DNA from: Erwinia sp. OLFS4
GTDB taxonomy: Bacteria; Pseudomonadota; Gammaproteobacteria; Enterobacterales; Enterobacteriaceae
Direction of reading: 5' to 3'
Length of the DNA: 42,251 bases
NCBI RefSeq assembly: GCF_002752165.1
Contig: NZ_MOMB01000013.1
Coordinates: forward strand, 1-42,251
Shown here: piece by piece, positions 33,447-42,063 of the stretch
Position numbering within the stretch: position 1 is the stretch's first letter
How the letters are laid out: each line of letters opens with the position of its first letter
Translations under genes and position numbers: made by a program
The notes under the pieces: model-generated
Told to the model about the DNA's origin: nothing
The model's input: the letters and a program-made list of their open reading frames with translations, nothing else
Database searches by the model: none

Positions 33447-34768
33447 TACTCCTCCCTGAGATGAACAGGCAGCCAGATAGTAAAACTGGCCCCGCCCTGT
33501 CCGGTCATATTGGACACCTGAATGTTACCATTAAGGCGCTGAATCAGCGTTTCAGTCAGCGCCATACCCAGACCAATACCGTTACTGCGGGTGGTGAAAA
33601 AAGGCATAAAGACCTGCTGTAACGCCTGTTCAGATAATCCGGGTCCACCGTCGGTAACGCGGAGTAAAATCCCCGCGTTTGCCGCCTTCGCCGTCAGATT
33701 TATCCACGAGGTACCCGGTTTATTGCCTTCCTGCGCCTGAACCGCGTTATGGGCAATATTATGCAGGATTTGTTCAATCCATAGCGGGGGGGCATACAGC
33801 AGCGGTAAATTATCCGGGATACGGCTGCTTACCCGGATTTTTTTGCTGCTGATCTCTTTATCCAGCAGAGTGACCACCTGTGCCCAGAGTCGCCCCAGAA
33901 CGATGGGCTGATAGTCAGCCTGCTGCCCAATCAGCTTCTGTCGGAATTGTTGTAACAACGCATCAATCCGTTTTATCTGCACTACGGCGGCCTCAAGCAG
34001 CGCCGATACTTGCCCGGGATGCTGCTGACGCATCATCCGTTGTGCGGTCTGATTATAGCTTAAGATTGCAGTCAGCGGCTGGTTGAGCTCATGTATGATA
34101 CCAGCAGCCAGCTCCCCCATGGTATTTAGCCTTGTCAGTTCAGCATACTGACTGCGCATATCAGCAATGTCCCGCCGGCGTTTATTGCTGCGATACTGGC
34201 TGAACAGATACACCAGCAGCCCCCAGAATAAGGCCGGAGCGAGGATGGCCGTCCAGGGCAATCCCATCCAGTCAGGTCGATCATCGGCAATCAGCATAAA
34301 TGGCTGCGAGCGGCTACTGATGGCTTTTTGCCAGCGCCAGTAATCCCGCGGGCTTGCCGCGCCCTGTTCAAATAAGGGCACGTTATTCCACTGAATAATC
34401 AGATGGCTGAAACGCTTTTTCCCTCTGATATCACTCACCAACCGGTTGAGATCGATCAACAACGACTGATTATCAATATTCAGCCAGTACTGCCCTTTGC
34501 GCCCAACCACCAGCGCGCGCCATGGCTCAATTGTCGAGTGTTGCCGCAGGCGAATGATGTGCGGAAAAAGTTTCTGTACTTCCCACGCCAGCGGATTCGC
34601 CGGCAGCAGGCGGATGATGGCATCATGCTGCGCCAGTTTAATCGTCACATCACGGTAGAGAATACGAAAATCCGCACTTTTCTCTTCATATTGCTGCTGC
34701 AGAAAATAGGCCACCAGTCCGCCACTGGAAAGCAGTGACAATAATAACCAGCTGATTATCTTCACCAT
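33446..34768 (-). CDS. Membrane sensor histidine kinase
   Basis: This 440-residue kinase has one membrane helix at 5-23, a periplasmic sensor region of about 145 residues (25-168) with no family I recognise, and a second helix at 170-190. The catalytic core then follows: phospho-acceptor His226 in AAGIIHELNQPLTAI (FixL/DctB-like H-box), N-box HNIAHNAVQA, G1 DGGPGLS, F-box FMPFFTT, and G2 GIGLGMAL. All motifs are intact. The start at 34768 has GGGAG upstream; an earlier in-frame codon adds seven residues without a better SD. The operon continues with the regulator, a GlcG/HbpS-type exported protein and an outer-membrane barrel, so the sensor may watch a ligand held by the exported protein, by analogy with SenS and HbpS. 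Confidence 0.9.
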   Translation of the reverse strand: MVKIISWLLLSLLSSGGLVAYFLQQQYEEKSADFRILYRDVTIKLAQHDAIIRLLPANPLAWEVQKLFPHIIRLRQHSTIEPWRALVVGRKGQYWLNIDNQSLLIDLNRLVSDIRGKKRFSHLIIQWNNVPLFEQGAASPRDYWRWQKAISSRSQPFMLIADDRPDWMGLPWTAILAPALFWGLLVYLFSQYRSNKRRRDIADMRSQYAELTRLNTMGELAAGIIHELNQPLTAILSYNQTAQRMMRQQHPGQVSALLEAAVVQIKRIDALLQQFRQKLIGQQADYQPIVLGRLWAQVVTLLDKEISSKKIRVSSRIPDNLPLLYAPPLWIEQILHNIAHNAVQAQEGNKPGTSWINLTAKAANAGILLRVTDGGPGLSEQALQQVFMPFFTTRSNGIGLGMALTETLIQRLNGNIQVSNMTGQGGASFTIWLPVHLREE

Positions 34769-35058
34769 AACCTCTCCCCTGTCCTCCACGCTTCCCTTTT
34801 CCCTTTCTTAGCATAAAGCGCCCAAGGCGGACATCAGCCTATTCCCTAATTCGTTTCATATTCAATGACGGTTGCCGCTTAATAGGGATATTGCTGGCGC
34901 GGTGGCGACACGCAGTCAGCGCAGATAGCGCAGATAAGGTTGAAATGAAATTATGCTGTTTCGGCTTCGGCAAAAAGGAGCGCGATGGAAAAATAAGTGA
35001 CGCAGTCCGGCTGGCTTAACGGCCAGTCAGCTTACCCGGGGAAACAGAATCATCAAGC
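34769..35058. other. Intergenic region between the kinase gene and the efflux gene
   Basis: About 290 bases upstream of the kinase gene, on whose minus-strand side its promoter is expected. It has a tandem nine-base repeat, AGCGCAGAT twice, near 34918-34936. A 24-codon open frame on the plus strand at 34945-35019 (MKLCCFGFGKKERDGKISDAVRLA without its stop) has AAGG five to eight bases before the ATG. That frame is too short to judge as a gene, so I do not list it as a CDS. Confidence 0.35.
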
Positions 35059-35088
35059 GAGTACAGGCCGCTATTCACGCCTGTACTC
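35059..35088 (-). terminator. Hairpin after the SMR efflux gene
   Basis: GAGTACAGGC and GCCTGTACTC form a perfect 10-bp stem with a 10-base loop, 16 bases past the stop of the minus-strand efflux gene. The following minus-strand bases (GCTTGATGATTCTG) are only mildly T-rich, so it is a weak or non-canonical terminator. Confidence 0.55.
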
Positions 35089-35103
35089 TGAAGGCAGGCA
35101 GGG

Positions 35104-35442
35104 TTATTTTTCGATCATGGAAGCAGAGAAAAGATTAATTATCACCACGCCGGCAATAATAAAAGTAATACCAACAATCGCCGGAAGGTCCAGTTTCTGG
35201 TGGTAATAAAAATAGGAAATCATCGACACCAGGATAATACCCAGCCCGGCCCAGATCGCATAAGCAACGCCTAAATTCAGTACTTTCACCACATGAGAAA
35301 GACCATAGAAAGAGATCCCATAACCAATCACCACGATCAGTGAAGGGACCAGCCGGGTAAAGCCATCGGAGGCTTTTACCATCGAAGTGGCGACAGTTTC
35401 AGCGGCAACAGATATAAGCAAAAGCAGATAAATTTTGATCAT
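35104..35442 (-). CDS. Small multidrug resistance (SMR) efflux protein, EmrE/Qac type
   Basis: This 112-residue protein has four membrane helices and the SMR membrane-embedded Glu15 (VAAETVATSMVKASDGFTRL) that couples protons to drug export. GVAYAIWAGLGIILVSMISY and LDLPAIVGITFIIAGVVIINL match EmrE closely. The AIWAGLG pattern and the EmrE-like fourth helix favour the Qac-type polyaromatic-cation exporters over the guanidine exporters (Gdx/SugE). EmrE works as an antiparallel homodimer in the inner membrane. It stands alone, with a hairpin after its stop. GGGA about 11 bases upstream is the only SD-like match. Confidence 0.88.
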   Translation of the reverse strand: MIKIYLLLLISVAAETVATSMVKASDGFTRLVPSLIVVIGYGISFYGLSHVVKVLNLGVAYAIWAGLGIILVSMISYFYYHQKLDLPAIVGITFIIAGVVIINLFSASMIEK

Positions 35443-36148
35443 TTCATCAGAGTCCCGTAATGAAAATTTTCCGTAAAAAGTGAGGACATCAGCACGATGG
35501 CTAAAGACAGCCTGCGTACTACATGGCAGTCATGTACTGACCGTCCTTGTTAACCGGGAGCAAACCGAGCCGGCCGATAGCTATATCCTTCTGCCGCTGG
35601 CGGGCTGGCGGATTTGCCCCGGCTTTCTTTCCGGGCAGAGACCTGCTGTGTTGTGCGGCGCATGCGGCGCAACCGGGCAGAAAGCCAGCAAAGGGTAACA
35701 GAAATGGTAACGGCTGGCTAAGAAAGTTCTGAACTCCGGACGATAGTTTACCATTACGTTAATAATTGTAAGCATAATATCAACAACCCGGTTTGCCAGC
35801 GCTGCAGACTTAAACAAATTACCGCCACACTGTTTAGTGCCAGAAGCTGGCTGGTATGAATATTGTACGACAGTAAAGCTGGGCAGGTTATTAACGTATA
35901 CTCAGCATAAACTTCTTAAAGAAAGTAATGATATCAATACGTTATTATTATAAAATTGGCGGTAATAACAAGATGGCGGTTTTTGTCAGCTTTTCTGTGA
36001 ATAGTTATGCTGCTGATTTAATGCTGTGGAAGTAAAAAACAGTTAATTTTATTACAATAGCGAACCATATGACTTATATTCTCCCTGCAAAAGGAAGGTA
36101 CAGAGCAACGCCCGGAATTTTTTCTGACCAAAAACAAAAGGAATCGTG
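35443..36148. other. Long non-coding stretch between the efflux gene and potA (part 1)
   Basis: About 700 bases without a convincing gene. It contains the promoter side of the efflux gene, a nested inverted-repeat element at 35621-35686, and a long AT-rich part (about 35750-36100) with no repeats I can define. Open frames here have no family resemblance and poor starts. It may be decayed DNA between two conserved blocks. Confidence 0.4.
35621..35686. repeat. Nested inverted repeats, possible structured RNA
   Basis: The outer arms GGCTTTCT (35621-35628) and AGAAAGCC (35679-35686) pair over 8 bp. Inside, GTTGTGC (35650-35656) pairs with GCGCAAC (35667-35673), closing over the palindrome CGCATGCG. 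The 8-mer CCGGGCAG occurs twice in direct order (35631 and 35673) and CAG-N4-CTG lies between. There is no adjacent T-run. The inner arms do not fit integron attC core rules. Confidence 0.45.
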
Positions 36149-36322
36149 ATGGAAAAGTCTATTCTCACCGGATTGACGCTGGCGCCCATTTTCCGCGCAT
36201 CAACAGCCACATCGGCTACCCTCGCCAGGCTTCCGGATGAAAACCGACTTCACTATCACCCCGGCTTGCTTTTCCACATTCAGCGCGGATCACGATGTTA
36301 TCCCTGCCACACGGATAAATGA
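36149..36322 (+). pseudogene. Short open frame with SD, possible decayed secreted-protein gene
   Basis: A 57-codon frame starts at an ATG preceded by AAGGA at good spacing. Its first about 25 residues (MEKSILTGLTLAPIFRAST) look like a damaged signal peptide. The rest is short, His- and Cys-containing and ends ...HTDK. The codons after 36280 read more protein-like if single-base indels are allowed, so a frameshifted small exported protein is a fair guess. The similarity is too weak to name a family. Confidence 0.3.
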
Positions 36323-36403
36323 CATAGCAAGGCCTTAAATTTATCTGAACCGCTGACGGACTCGCATTAGCGAGCACCTTATTTTATCCCAGGAGGAAGC
36401 ACA

Positions 36404-37525
36404 ATGGCGCCAGCAGACACTCAGCAGCCGTTGGTAAAACTTACCGATATCAGCAAAGCCTTTGATGGCAAAGCGGTCATCTCTCAGTTCAATCTCAGCA
36501 TTAATCATGGTGAGTTTATTACCCTGCTAGGTCCTTCTGGCTGTGGCAAAACCACCATTCTGAGGTTAATTGCCGGTCTGGAAGAAACTGACAGTGGCAG
36601 TATCACGCTGGATAACGAAGATATTACCCAAAAACCCGCTGAGCATCGCCATGTTAATACCGTGTTTCAGAGCTATGCTTTATTTCCACATATGACGGTA
36701 TTTGACAACGTAGCGTTTGGCTTACGTATGCAAAACACCCCGCATGTCGAAATAAAAGGCCGCGTCAACCAGGCACTGGCCATGGTGCAACTGGAGACCT
36801 TTGCCGACCGTCGTCCGCATCAACTGTCAGGTGGACAGCAACAGCGGGTGGCAATTGCCCGCGCTGTGGTCAATCGTCCCAAGATTTTATTACTGGATGA
36901 ACCCTTATCTGCGCTGGATTATAAGCTGCGCAAACAGATGCAAAATGAACTCAAGGCGCTGCAGCGTAAGCTTGGCATCACCTTTATTTTCGTTACCCAC
37001 GATCAGGAAGAAGCGCTGACCATGTCCGATCGCATCGTGGTGTTACGTAATGGTGAAATTGAACAGGACGGCACGCCGCGGGAAATTTATGAAGAACCCA
37101 AAAATCTGTTTGTCGCCCGTTTTATTGGCGAAATTAACGTGTTTGATGCTGAAGTGGTGACGCTGCTGGAAAACCAGCGCTCCCGTGCCCGTGTCGAAGG
37201 TTTTCTGTGTGATATTCAGGCGCCGTTTCCTCTCAGCGTTGGCCAAAAACTGCACGTGCTGCTGCGACCGGAAGATCTGCGCGTGGAAGAGATTGCCGAC
37301 GGCGATAGTCAGCCACCAGCCGGACTGATTGGCTATGTGCGCGAACGTAACTATAAAGGAATGACGCTGGAATCCACCCTCGAACTGGATAATGGCAAAC
37401 TTATCACCGTCAGCGAATTTTTTAACGAAGACGATCCCGATTTTGACCACTCAATTAACCAGAAAATGGCGATTAACTGGGTGGAAAGCTGGGAGGTCGT
37501 CCTGCCAGGAGAGCCTCATGCGTAA
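36404..37525 (+). CDS. potA: Spermidine/putrescine ABC transporter ATP-binding protein
   Basis: This 373-residue ATPase, close to E. coli PotA (378), powers polyamine uptake. Walker A is GPSGCGKTT near 45, followed by the Q-loop [13 protein letters not shown], signature [14 protein letters not shown], Walker [13 protein letters not shown] and the H-loop [14 protein letters not shown]. The TOBE/C-terminal regulatory domain (about 240-373) carries [15 protein letters not shown] and [15 protein letters not shown]. The SD AGGAGG lies eight bases before ATG. The stop lies within potB (eight-base overlap). In E. coli the potABCD operon lies elsewhere (near pepT), so linkage to ychF is particular to this genome. 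Confidence 0.97.
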   Translation: MAPADTQQPLVKLTDISKAFDGKAVISQFNLSINHGEFITLLGPSGCGKTTILRLIAGLEETDSGSITLDNEDITQKPAEHRHVNTVFQSYALFPHMTVFDNVAFGLRMQNTPHVEIKGRVNQALAMVQLETFADRRPHQLSGGQQQRVAIARAVVNRPKILLLDEPLSALDYKLRKQMQNELKALQRKLGITFIFVTHDQEEALTMSDRIVVLRNGEIEQDGTPREIYEEPKNLFVARFIGEINVFDAEVVTLLENQRSRARVEGFLCDIQAPFPLSVGQKLHVLLRPEDLRVEEIADGDSQPPAGLIGYVRERNYKGMTLESTLELDNGKLITVSEFFNEDDPDFDHSINQKMAINWVESWEVVLPGEPHA

Positions 37526-38369
37526 TCGTTTCCAGAAGAGCGTTATCGCGCTGATTATCGGCTGGCTGGTGCTGTTTGTCTTTCTGCCCAACCTGATTGT
37601 TATCGTCACCAGTTTTTTAACCCGTGATGACAATCATTTTGTCAGCCTGCATCTGACATTGAATAACTATCTGCGGCTGATCGACCCGCTGTATGCCGAT
37701 GTACTGCTGCACTCGCTAAACATGGCGCTGATCGCCACGCTGTGTTGTCTGCTGATCGGTTATCCTTTCGCCTGGTGTCTTACCAGACTGTCAGCCCGCC
37801 TGAAACCACTGATGCTGTTCCTGCTGATTGTCCCCTTCTGGACCAATTCGCTGATCCGTATCTACGGTCTGAAGATTTTTCTTGGCGTACGCGGCTGGCT
37901 GAATGATTTTTTACTGTGGCTTGGCATTATCGACAAACCGTTTCGCATTATGTATACCTCTGAAGCGGTGGTACTTGGCCTGGTCTATATTCTGCTGCCA
38001 TTTATGGTACTCCCGCTCTATTCAAGTCTCGACAAGCTCGACAAACCCTGCCTGGAAGCAGCACGGGATTTGGGTGCCGGTAAACTACAAACCTTTATAC
38101 GCATTATCCTGCCGTTAACCATGCCTGGTATTGTGGCAGGTTGTCTGCTGGTTTTGCTGCCGGCAATGGGGTTGTTTTATGTGGCGGATTTAATGGGTGG
38201 CGCGAAAAACCTGCTGATTGGTAACGTCATCAAGAGCCAGTTCCTCAATATTCGCGACTGGCCTTTTGGCGCCGCCACCAGCATTGTGCTGACGCTGGTC
38301 ATGGGCGTGCTGTTGTTGTTCTACTGGCGCGCCACACGCCTGTTGAATAAGAAGGTGGAGCTGAAATGA
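37518..38369 (+). CDS. potB: Spermidine/putrescine ABC transporter permease PotB
   Basis: This 283-residue inner-membrane permease has six hydrophobic helices and the EAA loop that docks on the ATPase: [30 protein letters not shown] near 175-205. It starts at ATG 37518 ([20 protein letters not shown]), with GGAGAG seven bases upstream inside potA. The longer upstream frame merely shadows potA. The stop overlaps potC (ATGA). Confidence 0.95.
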   Translation: MRNRFQKSVIALIIGWLVLFVFLPNLIVIVTSFLTRDDNHFVSLHLTLNNYLRLIDPLYADVLLHSLNMALIATLCCLLIGYPFAWCLTRLSARLKPLMLFLLIVPFWTNSLIRIYGLKIFLGVRGWLNDFLLWLGIIDKPFRIMYTSEAVVLGLVYILLPFMVLPLYSSLDKLDKPCLEAARDLGAGKLQTFIRIILPLTMPGIVAGCLLVLLPAMGLFYVADLMGGAKNLLIGNVIKSQFLNIRDWPFGAATSIVLTLVMGVLLLFYWRATRLLNKKVELK

Positions 38370-39139
38370 TCGGACGCATACTACGTGCAGGCTTTATGAC
38401 AACCATCTATGCCTGGCTATATATCCCGGTGGCGATACTGCTGGTGAACTCGTTTAATGCCTCGCGCTTTGGCATTAACTGGCAGGGATTCAGTACCCAC
38501 TGGTACCGGCTGCTGATGCAAAATGACAGCCTGATTCAGGCGGCGCAACATTCGCTGATTATGGGGGTGCTTTCCGCCACCTGCACCACTGTCATTGGTT
38601 CACTGACTGCGGTGGCGCTTTACCGTTACCGTTTCCGCGGTAAGCCCTTTGTTGGCGGCATGCTGTTTGTGGTCATGATGTCTCCCGATATCGTTATGGC
38701 CATTTCGCTGCTGGTACTATTTATGCTGCTGGGTATTTCACTGGGTTTCTGGTCGTTGCTGTTTTCCCATATCACTTTCTGCCTGCCGTTTGTCACCATT
38801 ACCGTCTGGTCGCGCCTGAAAGGATTTGATGTGCGGATGCTGGAAGCGGCCAGAGATCTTGGCGCCAGCGAGCTGGTCATCCTGCGTAAAATTATCCTGC
38901 CGCTGGCTTTACCAGCGGTGGCAGCCGGCTGGCTGCTTAGTTTCACCCTGTCGATGGACGATGTTGTGGTTTCTTCATTCGTCACCGGTCCGGGTTTTGA
39001 GATTTTACCGTTAAAAATTTATTCAATGGTCAAGGTCGGCGTTTCACCCGAGGTTAATGCGCTGGCAACAATATTAATGGCGCTGTCGCTGCTGTTGGTT
39101 GCCCTCAGTCAGCTGTTGTTACGTGATAAAACCAAATAA
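38366..39139 (+). CDS. potC: Spermidine/putrescine ABC transporter permease PotC
   Basis: This 257-residue inner-membrane permease is the partner of PotB. It has six hydrophobic helices and its own EAA loop, [30 protein letters not shown], and YAWLYIPVAILLVNSFNASRFG near the N-terminus. A C-terminal segment, SMDDVVVSSFVTGPGFEILPLKIYSM, is typical of PotC. It overlaps potB by four bases and is followed by potD after 12 bases. Confidence 0.95.
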   Translation: MIGRILRAGFMTTIYAWLYIPVAILLVNSFNASRFGINWQGFSTHWYRLLMQNDSLIQAAQHSLIMGVLSATCTTVIGSLTAVALYRYRFRGKPFVGGMLFVVMMSPDIVMAISLLVLFMLLGISLGFWSLLFSHITFCLPFVTITVWSRLKGFDVRMLEAARDLGASELVILRKIILPLALPAVAAGWLLSFTLSMDDVVVSSFVTGPGFEILPLKIYSMVKVGVSPEVNALATILMALSLLLVALSQLLLRDKTK

Positions 39140-39151
39140 GGAGGAGCGGTT

Positions 39152-40195
39152 ATGAAGAAATGGGGTTATCTGCTGGCCGCTGGCATGCTGGCACTCAGCA
39201 CACAGAGCACCAGAGCCGATGCCGGCAACACACTCTACTTTTATAACTGGACGGAATACGTGCCCCCCGGTCTGCTTGAGCAGTTCACCAAAGAAACCGG
39301 TATCAAGGTGATTTACTCCACCTATGAATCCAATGAAAGCATGTATGCCAAACTTAAGACCTACAAAGATGGGGCTTATGATCTGGTGGTTCCTTCCACC
39401 TACTTTGTTGCCAAAATGCGCAAAGAAGGCATGATTCAGAAAATTGACAAGACAAAGCTGAGCAATTTTCACAATCTGGATCCGGCGTTGCTGAATAAAT
39501 CCTTTGACCCCAATAATGACTACTCGATTCCGTATATCTGGGGCGCCACTGCCATTGGTGTTAACAGCGATGTTATCGATCCAACCACTATCACCAGCTG
39601 GGCAGATTTCTGGAAGCCGGAATATAAGGAAAGTATTCTGCTGACGGATGATGCCCGTGAAGTATTCCAGGTTGCGTTGCGTAAACTCGGTTACTCTGGT
39701 AACACCACTAATCCCGACGAAATCAAGGCCGCGGCACATGAACTGGAAAAACTGATGCCTAACGTGCTGGCCTTTAATTCTGATAATCCCGGCAATCCGT
39801 TTATGCAAGGCGAAGTCAACATTGGCATGATCTGGAATGGTTCAGCCTTTGTCGCGCGCCAGGCCGGTACGCCGCTGCAGGTGATCTGGCCGAAAGAAGG
39901 CGGTATTTTCTGGATGGACAGCCTGGCGATTCCGGCCAACGCCAAAAATAAAGAAGGGGCATTAAAGCTGATCAACTTCCTGTTACGTCCGGATGTTGCG
40001 GCAAAAGTGGCCAAAACTATTGGTTACCCGACGCCAAACCTGGCAGCGCGCGCGCTGCTGCCAAAAGAAATCAGCAGCGACCCAACGCTATATCCGTCTG
40101 AAGCTATTCTGAAAAAAGGCGAATGGCAGGATGATGTCGGCAGCGCCAGTACGCTGTACGAAACCCTGTTCGAACGCCTGAAAGCCGGGCGCTAA
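39152..40195 (+). CDS. potD: Spermidine/putrescine-binding periplasmic protein PotD
   Basis: This 347-residue precursor has a signal peptide (MKKWGYLLAAGMLALSTQSTRA) and matches E. coli PotD in length (348). The substrate-binding protein begins NTLYFYNWTEYVPPGLLEQF. Polyamine-site residues are expected in TYESNESMYAKL, DLVVPSTYFVAKM, LTDDAREVF and NIGMIWNGSAF. It delivers spermidine or putrescine to PotBC. The SD GGAGGAG is seven bases before ATG. It is the last gene of the operon. Confidence 0.96.
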   Translation: MKKWGYLLAAGMLALSTQSTRADAGNTLYFYNWTEYVPPGLLEQFTKETGIKVIYSTYESNESMYAKLKTYKDGAYDLVVPSTYFVAKMRKEGMIQKIDKTKLSNFHNLDPALLNKSFDPNNDYSIPYIWGATAIGVNSDVIDPTTITSWADFWKPEYKESILLTDDAREVFQVALRKLGYSGNTTNPDEIKAAAHELEKLMPNVLAFNSDNPGNPFMQGEVNIGMIWNGSAFVARQAGTPLQVIWPKEGGIFWMDSLAIPANAKNKEGALKLINFLLRPDVAAKVAKTIGYPTPNLAARALLPKEISSDPTLYPSEAILKKGEWQDDVGSASTLYETLFERLKAGR

Positions 40196-40205
40196 TGGCC
40201 ACCCA

Positions 40206-40233
40206 CCCCGCCGCCACAGGCTGGCCAGCGGGG
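40206..40233 (+). terminator. GC hairpin after potD, weak terminator candidate
   Basis: CCCCGC and GCGGGG pair across a 16-base loop that can itself form TGGCC-type pairs, 10 bases beyond the potD stop. No T-run follows the stem, so termination efficiency is doubtful. Confidence 0.35.
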
Positions 40234-40337
40234 AATCAGATACTGTCCACCATTTTACTGCTTATCCCCTTTTCTCCGCTGACAGTCACCACCTGGATAC
40301 TGCGCTGAAAACGTGCCAGTTCACATATCACAAAGAT

Positions 40338-40366
40338 TGCACTCATACGTGCATATCTTCTGAGCA
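40338..40366 (+). promoter_or_regulatory. Dyad upstream of the SorC-family gene
   Basis: TGCAC and GTGCA lie six bases apart at 40338-40353, followed by TGAGCA at 40361-40366, which is the half-site seen in the operators upstream of the PTS gene. This suggests autoregulation, but the match is partial. Confidence 0.35.
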
Positions 40367-40455
40367 CATCAGGGTATACTCTTTTGATGTTTATTTTACA
40401 GGGTAGCCGGTTTGTCACCCCTGATATTGCCACTTGCTTAACATGGAAAAGCATT

Positions 40456-41421
40456 ATGCCCGGACAAAAAAAGCGTTCACGCTGGTCGGATTATGATCCG
40501 CGCTATATTTATTCACTGGTGGTCAGACGCTATTTTGCCGAGATGAAAACCAAGGTTGAAATTGCTGAAGAAATTGGCGTTTCCCGCTTCAAAGTCGCCC
40601 GTCTGATTGACGAAGCAATTGCTCAGGAATATGTAAAATTTGTCTTCCCCAGACAGCAGCTGCTTGATGACGAAATTGCCCATAATCTGTGTAAAAAATT
40701 TCAGCTGCAGGATGCCATAGTACTCTCTGTTTCAGAGTCCTGGTCCAGCCAGGAGCAGCTCAACGATAAGCTTGGCGGCATTACTGCCAGCTACCTCAGC
40801 CGTACGCTGACGGCGGGCATGAAAATTGGCGTAGCCTGGGGGCGCGTGTTATCCAGCACGGTGAGTAAACTTGGCGATCTGCCGCCTCTTGATGTTGTAC
40901 AGCTTTCCGGCGTCCATCCAGGCATTGCCTTCAGCCAGGGGCCTATCGATCTGATTCATAAGATTGCAGCCGTTTCCGGCGGCAAAGCACATCCAATGTA
41001 TGTACCAATGTGGGTTGATGACGAAAGTCTGGCCACAAAGCTGGCCAGCGATCAGGCGGTGCTGGACACCCAGCAATACTATTCCCGGCTCGACAGGGTC
41101 ATCACCGGCATCGGTGACTGGAAATCCGGTTCTTCAAGCCTGTGCGATATTTTTCCACCGGCCTGGCAACAGCCACTGTTTGCGGATGATATCGCCGCAG
41201 ATCTGTGTACCACGCTGATTAACAGTCGCGGCGTGATACTGGACAGCCCGATGAACCGGTTAGGATTTGGTATTACAAGCGAACAACTACGCAATACCGC
41301 ACAGGTAATTGGTGTCGCCGGAGGCGAAGAAAAGTATGCCGGTATTGTTGCCTCACTCAATTCCGGTCTTCTTGATGTACTGATTACCGATTTTGAAACC
41401 GCCATCAAACTTCTGGCGTGA
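40456..41421 (+). CDS. SorC/DeoR-family sugar-binding transcriptional regulator
   Basis: This 321-residue protein has an N-terminal HTH (about 30-55: KTKVEIAEEIGVSRFKVARLIDEA) and the C-terminal sugar-phosphate sensing domain of the SorC family: GVAWGRVLSSTVSKL near 125, VVQLSGVHPG, YVPMWVDD, VITGIGDWKSGSS and VIGVAGGEEKYAGIVASLNSGLLDVLITDFETA. Effectors of this family are phosphorylated sugars or polyols. ATG 40456 was chosen because the conserved region starts there; 24 upstream codons are not family-like. It is 358 bases upstream of a PTS IIA gene on the same strand and presumably controls it. Confidence 0.9.
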   Translation: MPGQKKRSRWSDYDPRYIYSLVVRRYFAEMKTKVEIAEEIGVSRFKVARLIDEAIAQEYVKFVFPRQQLLDDEIAHNLCKKFQLQDAIVLSVSESWSSQEQLNDKLGGITASYLSRTLTAGMKIGVAWGRVLSSTVSKLGDLPPLDVVQLSGVHPGIAFSQGPIDLIHKIAAVSGGKAHPMYVPMWVDDESLATKLASDQAVLDTQQYYSRLDRVITGIGDWKSGSSSLCDIFPPAWQQPLFADDIAADLCTTLINSRGVILDSPMNRLGFGITSEQLRNTAQVIGVAGGEEKYAGIVASLNSGLLDVLITDFETAIKLLA

Positions 41422-41499
41422 CCCGCCGCCTGCCTGCGATGACTATCTTGGCTATAGCGCAAAATGCCAGCCGCTGACTGCGCTCATCGCCCCACCCGC
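41422..41499. other. Start of the intergenic region after the SorC-family gene
   Basis: GC-rich non-coding DNA directly after the regulator stop. No terminator with a T-run is visible. The operator-bearing part begins at 41500. Confidence 0.4.
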
Positions 41500-41516
41500 T
41501 TTGCTCATATGATTAA
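41500..41516 (+). promoter_or_regulatory. Operator copy 1 (TGCTCATATG type)
   Basis: The site reads TTTGCTCATATGATTAA. The core TGCTCATATG recurs inverted at 41621 and direct at 41723. The approximate symmetry TGCTCA-TA-TGAttA fits a dimer-of-HTH site. Confidence 0.6.
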
Positions 41517-41620
41517 CGCTCGTCATCAACCCCGTTGACAGCACACAATTAACATTATTTCACTAAATTGTTTTTTATCAGCAAGTTAAATGTTTTGTTG
41601 TTTGCCATAATCCTCGGCGC

Positions 41621-41636
41621 TTTAACATATGAGCAG
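41621..41636 (-). promoter_or_regulatory. Operator copy 2, inverted
   Basis: The minus strand reads CTGCTCATATGTTAAA, sharing TGCTCATATG with the other copies, about 120 bases from copy 1 and 105 from copy 3. This spacing would allow looping by a tetrameric SorC-family repressor. Confidence 0.6.
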
Positions 41637-41722
41637 CTGTAAATTTGCGCTTATGTTATTTAATGTGATCAATGTGTAATTTTTGCATGCTGCTGCTATC
41701 GCCGATGCGGCGATATGATATA

Positions 41723-41760
41723 AATGCTCATATGATTTAATTTAATTGCTCTAATGAGCA
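41723..41760 (+). promoter_or_regulatory. Operator copy 3 and adjoining palindrome before the PTS gene
   Basis: AATGCTCATATGATTTAA is followed at 41747-41760 by the palindrome TGCTC-TAAT-GAGCA. It ends eight bases before the SD AAGGAG of the PTS IIA gene, so a bound regulator would cover the promoter or early transcribed region. Confidence 0.65.
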
Positions 41761-41779
41761 CAACTTAAAGGAGAGACCG

Positions 41780-42063
41780 GTGAGCTCAGTCGCTATCCGC
41801 CTGTCAGATGGGGCCGCATTTACTGATTATGATGAAGTGCTTGCGCATATTCATCACACCCTTCATAGCGAAGGTATTGTCAAACAAAGCTATCTGGCCG
41901 CACTGCGTGAGCGGGAAGCACTGTACCCTACCGGGATTCTGCTGGATGGCTATGCAGTGGCCATTCCCCATTGTGATACTCAGCATGCCAATTCGCCATG
42001 TGTATACATCATCCGGCTGCCGCAGTCGATAGAGGTCAATCAGGCCGATGGCGATGACAAATT
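41780..42063 (+). pseudogene. PTS EIIA component, galactitol (Gat)-type, 3' end removed by IS1
   Basis: The frame starts at GTG 41780 (SD AAGGAG, six bases before) and encodes about 94 native residues before the IS boundary at 42064. It then reads a few IS codons to a stop. The sequence follows GatA: REREALYPTGILLDGYAVAIPHCDTQHANSPCVYIIRLP, with the phospho-accepting His64 in AIPHC, then VNQADGDDKL. GatA-type domains are about 150 residues, so roughly a third is lost and the protein is presumably dead. Downstream IIB, IIC and dehydrogenase genes would be beyond the IS and are likely affected by polarity. The sugar cannot be told; galactitol, an arabitol or a related polyol is possible. Confidence 0.85.

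Noticed and set aside
34945..35019. 24-codon open frame with a plausible SD upstream of the kinase gene
   Set aside because: Too short to judge, no relative recognised, and it overlaps the expected kinase promoter region.
35443..35510. Guanidine-II (mini-ykkC) riboswitch upstream of the SMR efflux gene, from two ACGG loops near the start
   Set aside because: Only an A/T four-base stem supports the first loop and the second has no stem. The protein also looks like EmrE/Qac type and not a guanidine exporter.
35650..35673. Integron attC site from GTTGTGC...GCGCAAC
   Set aside because: The arms break the GTTRRRY/RYYYAAC rule and are in the wrong order; no cassette or integrase is nearby.
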